DNA of 64,000 nt from Chinchilla lanigera (lineage: Eukaryota > Chordata > Mammalia > Rodentia > Chinchillidae). The notes below the pieces were generated by a model. The model was not told the DNA's origin, did no database searches, and saw nothing but the letters and a program-made list of their open reading frames with translations. A program made the translations under genes and the position numbers. Numbering within the stretch: position 1 is the stretch's first letter; each line of letters opens with the position of its first letter. Shown here in pieces: positions 56,650 through 64,000 of the stretch. The stretch spans positions 9,632,006-9,696,005 of the forward strand of contig NW_004955417.1 in the NCBI RefSeq assembly GCF_000276665.1, written 5' to 3'.

Positions 56650-59395
56650 CAGCTTAGCACAGTGATATTAATGGTTCTGACACAAGTGGCTCTGTAGACA
56701 GTCAGAGTAATGGTACTGCAGATGGTGGCAGAAATATTGACAAGGTCCATGGTGATAGCATGAACCACAGTGGTGGCCGTGGTAAGGAAGGCAGTGTTGA
56801 GACTGGAAAAGACAATCGTGGTATTAATGTGAGCTGAATAGCAGAACTGGGGACATCGGCAAAGGGGGTTTAGTCTCAGTGGTAGTTTGAACATTGCAAG
56901 GCAGACAAGACCCTTGACCATAGCTCTAAAGGACAGGCCACAGTGCCCAGGTAGGATTAACTCCAGCCTGGCCTTCAGCAATACTAGCTAGTCTAGAAGC
57001 CTAGAGGAAAAGCCAAGTTAGTGAGAGACAAAGTTCCGTGCTTGCAAGCAAAAAGATTTACACATGGAAACTACAGTTACACAACAAACCTTTCCAAAGT
57101 GTATAAAAGGCAGACAGATGTGAACGATGAAAGATAAATGATCACACAATGGCTTGGTCTGGACAGGAGACAAAGTCATGAAAGTTAAGCTAATGAAAGA
57201 AAGGATTCTTTCTCTGTGATCTCCCCAGGATTTTCTCTACAATTAATCTTTCCAGTTTGCATCGGGGAAGACCGTCGACTCCAAGGTCTGTGTGTGATTT
57301 GGGAAGCACTGTGTGCATCCACCTCTAGCGAAGTAAATGATACGCTGCCTATTTAGCAAGTTCTGGTGACTTCAGGCAGTCTCTTTCTAGGACACAACAT
57401 TCTCCCAGTAACTTGATCCCTCAAGGGGCACGAAGATTCTTCTGGAAGGGGAATTTGCCAGCATGATCACTATGCTCCAGTTCCTAGAAGCACTTGTGCT
57501 ATCTTTGTAAAGTAAATGCTTCCCCTCTGGAGGGAAGGTAGCAGACAGCTAGTAGCCAGGCCATGGATTTTAACAATTACCTTTCACAGTTCTCTGCAAA
57601 GATGGTAATTAATGTACCAGGCCAGAAACACAAAAGAGATTTGCCCTGGATACTGCAGGGCAGTTTGGAGACTCACTCCATCTTGGTGTGTTTGCATATC
57701 GTAAATGCCTCTAGCTCCATGCCCCTAGGGACTGAAAATAAAATTTCACAGGGAGAATTTTCATCAGCCACCTCCAAATATTTTGCAGGTAGAGGCTCTG
57801 ATATGTGCCTCATTTCAGCATGCTCAGCACCCTGTCCTGAGAAGTCTGAGTTTATTAGACATCTATTATAACTGACATATTGTTGCAGTGGGGGTGAATA
57901 GATGCATTAGACAGATGATCTTAATTGGCTTTCTTCCAAAAGAATTTTTTTAAGAAGAGACAGCTGAAATTCATTCACATTTACAATTAGTAAAACTTTC
58001 TTTCATTATTGAAATGCTTGCTGAAACTGCAGCCACATCAGGATGACAAATCCCGTTATCATGCTTTCTGTAATTGTCTCCCTAAAAGACGCCTATTGAG
58101 AGCATTGTCTGGGTTTGTGTATGAGACTGACAATCAAGCTCCAGGCAGAGGGTAGAGGGGCATATGCAGCCTGCTTTTGTGTGTGTGCACATGCGTGAGT
58201 GTATGTGTGTGTGCGTGCATGTGTGTGGTTGTGGTGGTTCAGTAGAGAGATCTGAGATTCTGGAAAAGTATGAGGATGCACTGTGCGTACTAACAAGATC
58301 AGTCATCAGGCGTTAGAGGGAGTCTCATGCTTCCCGCCTTTAGTTTTCTATTTTCTCATATTTTCCTCTGCGAGCAACAGCAGATGCTAGTTGTTTGTCA
58401 GGCTGTTACTGAAGAAAATGAGGGTGGGGAAGAGATCGTTTTTTTAAATAAGCAGTTAACAGCTGAACTCACATGGCTGACAATAGGAGCGTGATGGAGG
58501 GCGAGCAGAAAAGAGGGTAAAGATTATCTCTTAAGTCTCATGGAATGAACTGCTTCCTGAAGTGACAGGGAAGTGGCTACTTGTTTTGGGTCTCACATTT
58601 GTCCTTGGCCACCCTGAGGAGGAAGACTCCACAGGCCACCCTCATCTGATAGATGAGTTGGAAGATTCAAAAGTATTTCTCTCTGCAGGAAAGGTCAGAC
58701 CTTCAAATGTGGAGTGGATACACAGAGGAGGGAGAATGGGTAGGGAAGACGCTTCAGTGAAGCAATGCTAATGAATTGCTCTTTCATTTCTCCTGGGACC
58801 TGGGTCTCCTTTTCTTTCACAAAGGAAATGCCCAAGGGATGCTGTTTAAACACCTTGCTTTATTCAAGGACTCCTTCAACAAAGACCCCTTCAACAAGGA
58901 CCATGTAGCTTGCCCAACATTCATTGTGAGCACGTGCAATGCCTTTCTCCTCTGCCAAATCACCTAGAATCGCATTGACTAAGAAAATCCATACCTGATC
59001 TGTTCTCCATTGAGCTCCTTGTAGTTCTAAAGCCGATTCCAGCCCCACAAGACCCTCTATCCTCACAGTTACCCCTGCTTGGGTTAACAGGTATGTGTTC
59101 TGGGTCATGTGATGCTGGGGTACATGGGGGCAGAGGCAGGTGCACAATTTGAGGTGAAGGCTGAGGCAGGAAATAGCATTGCTTGAAAGAAACTAATGAA
59201 ACTATGAAATCAGAATCTCTTCCCATAGAATCCTGAGGTACCAGGAAGGAAGTCTGACCTCTGCTTAGTCTTGTCACTGATACCTTGTCACTGATACCTT
59301 TTCAAGCCTTTTGCATTGCTCCTTGGTGCAATTTGAATTTGACTAATACCAAGATACCTTGTATAAAGAATCTCCCACCACAGCAAGCTCCATCG
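56650..59395. other. 2.7 kb of mostly unique sequence, no gene
   Basis: No transposable element can be named here. The part 57240-58080 is repeat-free with a few CpGs ('accgtcgactccaagg' near 57271) and could include conserved non-coding DNA. A GT-rich patch lies at 58171-58236. The frames at 56649-56981, 57563-57871, 58562-58771 and 58860-59277 show no domain. Confidence 0.4.
58171..58236. repeat. GT-rich low-complexity tract
   Basis: Interrupted (TG)n with 'catgcgtgagtgta' steps. The minus-strand frames here read as His/Thr-rich low complexity. Confidence 0.85.
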
Positions 59396-59482
59396 CTGCC
59401 ATGATCGCTTCAGTATTTCCAAGCCAGCATGTTGCTGGCACCTCATAGGTGCTCAATAAATAGTCAGTGAATGACTGAATGG
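59396..59482 (+). mobile_element. L2 LINE 3' end
   Basis: 'ggcacctcataggtgctcaa' followed by 'taaatagtcagtgaatgact' matches the L2 3' terminus, which ends in repeats of a TGAATGAA type. Confidence 0.65.
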
Positions 59483-59578
59483 GGAATTTAACTCAGTGTT
59501 TCCATCCATCATGTGAAATTGCTAATCTTCATGCCGCTCAGACTATACTGAAAACACCATATAACATATTACCTTTGA

Positions 59579-59815
59579 TCCAGGTCATGTGGCACATGTC
59601 TATAATCCCAACTTCTCAGAAGGATGAGGCTGGATCACAAGCTAAGGTCAATCCAGGAAATATAGTAAAACTCTGTCTTAAAATTTAAAAATAGAAAAGA
59701 AGGCTTATTAGTGAGACAAGAATAGCCTGTTAAATCTCCTTTTCCAGCACTGGCAAAAAAAAGGGCTCACTGCTCCTGGGTTCAATTCCAGTACTGAAGA
59801 AAAAAAAAAAACTAC
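59579..59815 (+). mobile_element. B1-ID composite SINE
   Basis: B1 part: 'tgtggcacatgtctataatc', 'ccaacttctcagaaggatga', 'aagctaaggtcaatccagga', 'aaactctgtctt'. After a spacer the ID part is 'gggctcactgctcctgggtt' and 'caattccagtactga', then poly-A. Same dimer class as elsewhere in the window, in sense orientation. Confidence 0.82.
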
Positions 59816-60840
59816 CGAACAAATAAAACCACTTTGCTTTCAAGGAACTTAAGAGTCAAGTGTAAGAGATAGACATAGAACCCAAAAGTTTTGTAGTAGC
59901 TGTGATAAAAATATGTTCAAGGCAAAAATCATTCTACATAAAGTGACTTTTCAAAGGAATTCTGGGATACAAGCCCAAATGATCCAAGTATCCAGGTCTG
60001 TGACTTGCTGACCCTAAAGGACTCTACCTTAACACAGGGCCGTTACATTGCCCACTCCACAACACACGCCCATCCGCTACAACTGTATTTTGACACCTTT
60101 ATCAAGAACTCTTAGAATGAAGGTACCAGCTCATTTCAACAGATTAACATTGCTATCTAAAGTATCAGCCACACAGGTCTTCTGTCTGTTATCTGAGCTC
60201 TTCCCACCTTTTCTGCACCCACGACTCAGACAAGCAGAGAAGCCAAGGAGCAGATTATCGAGGTTTCAGCATTCAGCAGTTCCAGATTGGAGACATGATT
60301 CCACACCTTCACTGCCAACCAACATTTCACTCTCCTGCACAGCAATTTTAGGATGCCCACTGCTCCAAACGGTTTTCACTGTACTCTCCTAATTCCCATT
60401 TACACCCTCAAACTCAGCAGAAAATACTTCCTTCCCATCTTGCCCTTTGCCAAAACCATTATGTTGTTTCCCTTAGACCATCCCCACTGTAGGTGACCAT
60501 ATCTCACATATACCATAAGGATTTTGGCATTAAACCTTCCAGACTCCCTTCCTTTTCTGACCAGACTTGACCTATGGTTTGCATTTGTGGATCTACTGAT
60601 TTGTGTAAGTATCCTATCAACAGGCATTCTTTACTTGTCAGATCTTAACCTCTTTTCTAGGACATTGCTGTAGTTTATCTTCTGTACTCCACACAGCTGA
60701 ACACTGCCTGAGCAAATCTCAGCAAGCACACGGAGCAGTGAGACAATGAAATAGTGGTCTCTGACCTGATCTGGGTCCTTAGTTATGCCTGACATTCCTT
60801 TATTTGTCCTTGCTCACTGGTCCTAGCTATCAGTATCGCT
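59816..60840. other. Unique sequence, no gene
   Basis: The 114-codon frame at 60048-60392 has no signal, membrane or catalytic motif. Nothing else recognised. Confidence 0.45.
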
Positions 60841-60843
60841 TAC

Positions 60844-61226
60844 GATGGTTAATTTTGTGTGTCAAGTTGCCTGGCCTATAGTACCTAGCTTAGCTGGTAG
60901 AATTCCAATCAAATGGTGCTGTTAAGATATTTTTTAGTTGTGGCTAACAGTTCAATCAGTAGTTGGAGTAAAGCATATTTCTCTTCATAATGGGGAATGG
61001 GGTATCCAGTCAGTTGAAAATTTTAAAGGAAAAAAACTAAAGTCCTCCCAAAAAGAAGGGAATCTTCCTGTTGTCCTACTAGGGTCAGACCCACCCTATG
61101 GATTTGACTCACCAGCCTCCAAAATTATATGAATCAATTGCCTAAAATCTCTCTCTTTTTCTGTCTCTCTCTCCCTTCCTACCTCCCTCTCCCTTTCTCT
61201 CTCCCTCTCTTCTATTTCTCTAAACA
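60844..61226 (+). mobile_element. Old interspersed repeat with CT-rich tail, class unassigned
   Basis: Head 'ggttaattttgtgtgtcaag' followed by 'ttgcctggcctatagtacc', middle 'gtagttggagtaaagcatat', 'ccagcctccaaaattatatg', then a (CT)n-rich tail. I remember a mammal-wide repeat that starts with this head and ends in CT/TA-rich simple sequence, but cannot name its class. Confidence 0.5.
61148..61220. repeat. CT-rich low-complexity tract
   Basis: Degenerate CTCTCT/CCCT units. The minus-strand frame at 61096-61371 reads as an Arg/Glu run through it. Confidence 0.9.
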
Positions 61227-62365
61227 CTGAATAATGCCAATGCACACATAAGCACCTATCAAAATACTGTTTGCTCTTCTTTTTCAATCTCCGCCTCCGG
61301 CACACATAGGAGGCCTTGCTTAGCAAACCCAGAGCCTTAGGCAAGGCAACCTGACCTGATTCAACCAACACCCTCGTTCTGATTCTCTCACACTTATGTG
61401 TCCACTGACACCTTTCTCTGACATTTACAGAACAAAACTAGAGCACTGGTGATATGTTTGTCACTAACACACTTTGTCACGGTGAGAATGCTTTGTATGT
61501 CCCTTGAATCTGTCTACACTGAAATTTTCTATGGCAAGACATTATTCTCCCTCACTCAAGAGGCTACCTTTTTTTCCCGTGATACAAATAAGAACGCATG
61601 GTTTGAGTGACTTCAAACATAGAATAGGGGACATTCTTAAAATTCAGTAGTAAATATCACTCACCTAAAACCCATTGAGTGTTCTTTATAATCTGGAATT
61701 CTGTCAGCTCCCTAAAGAACAAGCTTGCTACCATTAGCAAGGCCTTCCTCCCTTGAAACCTGGCTCTTACCCCTCTTTAATAAATTTCATAGCCTGTCTT
61801 GGGTCTCTCCAGGCAGGCCTCTCCCAGAAACTCCAACTCCTCCTCAATTATTATGCGCAACAATTCCATTTCCTTTCTACCTGACCACAGAACAGCATCT
61901 CCATTTATTCACCTGGGTGCCTTCTGCTCTTTCAGCCCTGTAGGCTATGTTTCAAGGTCACACCTGCCAGAAAACCTGCTCTCCACCAGCGACCGGTGGT
62001 GGCTGACAGGTGGAACAACCGCCAGTGCCGTCAGTTTCATCACAATATGTTACCAACACCATTCCCCTTCCCAAGGACCTGAGCAGCTGGAGAAGTGTTC
62101 AAATGTCTAACTGCCCTTTGAAAGTGGTTCTCCACCTTCCGGGCCAATGTCCATCACTGTTTTTTGCTAAGAATGAGTACAGATGCCCCTTGACTCTTAC
62201 GCTAGATGGCAGCTAAGACACAGGCCTCGTTATTCCAGCTTATTTCCAGCTGTAGAATATCAGCAAATAATGGGTGAGGAGGAAGGGTTACCGAAGACCA
62301 TCCATAAGATGAGAAAGCAAAAAAGAATGGGAGGATGAGGATCAGGGTGGAGGAGAAAGAGGAAA
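61227..62365. other. Unique sequence with a CTCF-like site
   Basis: Overlapping plus-strand frames at 61725-62216 have no domain. A CTCF-like core lies at 62198-62212. Confidence 0.4.
62198..62212 (+). promoter_or_regulatory. CTCF-like motif
   Basis: 'acgctagatggcagc' fits the CTCF core CTAGRKGGCAG exactly, with the preceding CCA replaced by ACG. Occupancy cannot be judged from sequence. Confidence 0.3.
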
Positions 62366-62369
62366 TCTG

Positions 62370-62500
62370 AAGTTTCATGAATGCCTACTGTATGCCAAGC
62401 ACCAGTATGACCTGTCTCTTCACAGCATCTGAGCCTGTAAGGGAACCTTATTGACTCACGGTTACAGATAAAACAATGAATCATGGGAAGGTTGCCCAAG
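62370..62500 (-). mobile_element. MIR SINE
   Basis: Antisense MIR: 'gaatgcctactgtatgccaa', 'gcaccagtatgacctgt', 'cggttacagataaaacaatg', 'ggaaggttgcccaagctgc'. Confidence 0.68.
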
Positions 62501-63108
62501 CTGCCCAGATATGCACACATAACTGAGTAGTACACTCCATCATACTCACTCAGGCCAAGTAAAAGTCAGCAGGGTGAGAATGGCTGTGGATAATTTTTAG
62601 AAAAGTTTAGAAAAGTACTGACAGATGTTGCCTTCTTGATGTTTGAAATTTGTGCAATTAAATTGATTTCTAAAACCCCCACAGCACCACAATATCAAAA
62701 ACATACCACCAAAATTTCCTGTGTCAGATATAGCAAGTAGAAGAGTATTTACATAGATTAAGATAAATTAAAAATATACTAAAACTCACAACTCCTCCAG
62801 AATGTTTTCCTGCTTAAAAATTAGATGTATATAATATCATTACTAAGATAAATATTATCACATTCTGAAAATAACAAGGCAGAAAACAGTGGGAAATACT
62901 ACAAATAACACAAATATTTAGAAATATTTCTTTTTACTGTGAATTTTATGGAGGTACAGGCTGTTTCTCTAGAATGAATCTATCTGTCAGTTTCAGAGCT
63001 GCCACCAGAAGAATATAAGTTAGCTTCAGGGGTTAGGTGTCTCTCTTGCCATTAACACTTTGACCTTGACCATGGTTATTACGACTCTAAAATTGTACAG
63101 TCATGTGG
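62501..63108. other. AT-rich unique sequence, no gene
   Basis: No frame over 60 codons; nothing recognised. Confidence 0.5.
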
Positions 63109-63109
63109 G

Positions 63110-63300
63110 GCTTCACAGTTCCTGAAGTGCTGTCTCATATATCATTTCATTTAATCCTAATAACTACTTGGAAGGGTATTTATTTTTGTCATCCCTTTAC
63201 AGATGAGGTTCCAAGCAGTTGACTTGCCCCAAGTCATCTGTAAGAGGTGTCAGAGCTGATTCCAATCTAAATCTTCTGCTTCCACTCTAATACTATGTTT
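63110..63300 (-). mobile_element. MIR SINE
   Basis: Antisense MIR in good order: 'tcatttcatttaatcctaat', 'aactacttggaagggtattt', 'ccctttacagatgaggttcc', 'gacttgccccaagtcatctg', 'tgtcagagctgattcc'. Confidence 0.82.
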
Positions 63301-63997
63301 ATAATCTTATTCAGGACAACCCATAATATATTCATTTCCTGATGATAAAACTATTTGTGTACATGGCTTCACCTTATTTCCCTGAAGTTAAACTTAATCT
63401 TATCTTAATTTGTGAGGGCAAATAGTCTAGGTTGAAACTCAGCTTTCCTAACTACTTTATGACTTGACATTGTAAAGTTTGCCTGAAAATTTCAGGCATC
63501 AAAGAAAAGACTAATTGCTCTTTGAATTTGCCTAGTGACTGTCTAGGTTCTATAAGGAATGGTAGAGTGCAGAGGATTATGAATCTGTAATCTGATAAAC
63601 AGCTTGGTACCCAGAAACTGAATCCAAAAAGCTCATCTTGAATTGCACTCTGGCCTATGATACATTGCTCTCTATATCTGTGTATGTGTATGCAAATGAA
63701 AAGTATGTAGATGCACATATATTTATATCTATACACATATGTATTTATATATACATAGTAATATATAAATATAGATGCCACTTCCTAAATACCAAAACAT
63801 GCAATCTGAATGAGCTATGTTACTATGTAGAGTGTGAGGAGTGTGACTCAGATCGTCTAGTGAAATGTTATACATGTTGTACACAAGACAAAATTAACAT
63901 CACTCCCTCGCTGAGCTCATTTAAAAAATGGGAGAATGGAATCAACGAAAAACTTCCAATTGAAAATCAACCAACATATTGGTTTCCTTTCATATGA
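63301..63997. other. AT-rich sequence to the window end, no gene
   Basis: Contains a TA-rich low-complexity patch at about 63667-63778. The two 109-119-codon frames at 63452-63781 (-) and 63638-63997 (+) run through that patch as Tyr/Ile-rich low complexity and lack domains. Confidence 0.5.
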
Positions 63998-64000
63998 AAG

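Noticed and set aside
1..64000. CRISPR array, operon, phage or other microbial system
   Set aside because: Regular repeat-spacer units, dense long open frames and ribosome-binding sites are all absent. The B1, ID, MIR, L1 and MaLR content shows mammalian nuclear DNA.

Overview
The window reads as nuclear, non-coding DNA from a mammal, most likely a non-murine rodent. No protein-coding gene, exon chain, rRNA, tRNA or CRISPR can be supported on either strand. The open frames present are all short, many lie inside repeats or low-complexity tracts, and the longest are what chance allows in 64 kb of AT-rich sequence. The clade call rests on the SINEs: a near-intact ID element (tRNA-Ala-derived), several B1 monomers (7SL-derived) and head-to-tail ID/B1 composites. 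Those composites are known from squirrel-related rodents (squirrels, dormice, mountain beaver), so Sciuromorpha is my best guess. No Alu is seen. The species is not determined. A run of exactly 100 N at 38601-38700 marks a draft-assembly gap.

Layout. 0.2-9.7 kb: a reverse MaLR LTR carrying a (TAGA)n array, B1 and MIR SINEs, an L2 piece, an MLT1 LTR, an older retroviral LTR (6.0-6.9 kb), a 250-base pyrimidine tract and another B1. 9.7-24.5 kb: mostly unique sequence, with one young ID insertion at 15.0 kb, a hAT-type MER element split by a composite SINE at 17.5-17.9 kb, and several stretches that look like candidate conserved non-coding elements. 24.5-30.2 kb: a nest of mobile DNA (L1 with a B1 inside it, a MaLR LTR, two opposed mariner remnants, MIRs, and two LTRs back to back). 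30.2-37 kb: mostly unique. 37-40.1 kb: two more MaLR LTRs, the gap beside a (CA)n tract, and an L1 tail. 40.1-49.3 kb: unique DNA, an old LINE, an ID, a B1 and one LTR. 49.3-52.5 kb: two LINE-1 ORF2 3' fragments in tandem. 52.5-64 kb: a second copy of the hAT-type family, an MLT1 LTR, composite SINEs, MIRs and unique DNA.

There is no operon or set of cooperating genes to describe. The biology visible is insertion history (which element sits inside which, and which still has target-site duplications) plus possible regulatory sequence in the repeat-poor intervals. I found no evidence of a new biological system. Repeat names come from remembered consensus features, not a database run, so class calls are firmer than subfamily calls and most edges are good to about 10-30 bases.
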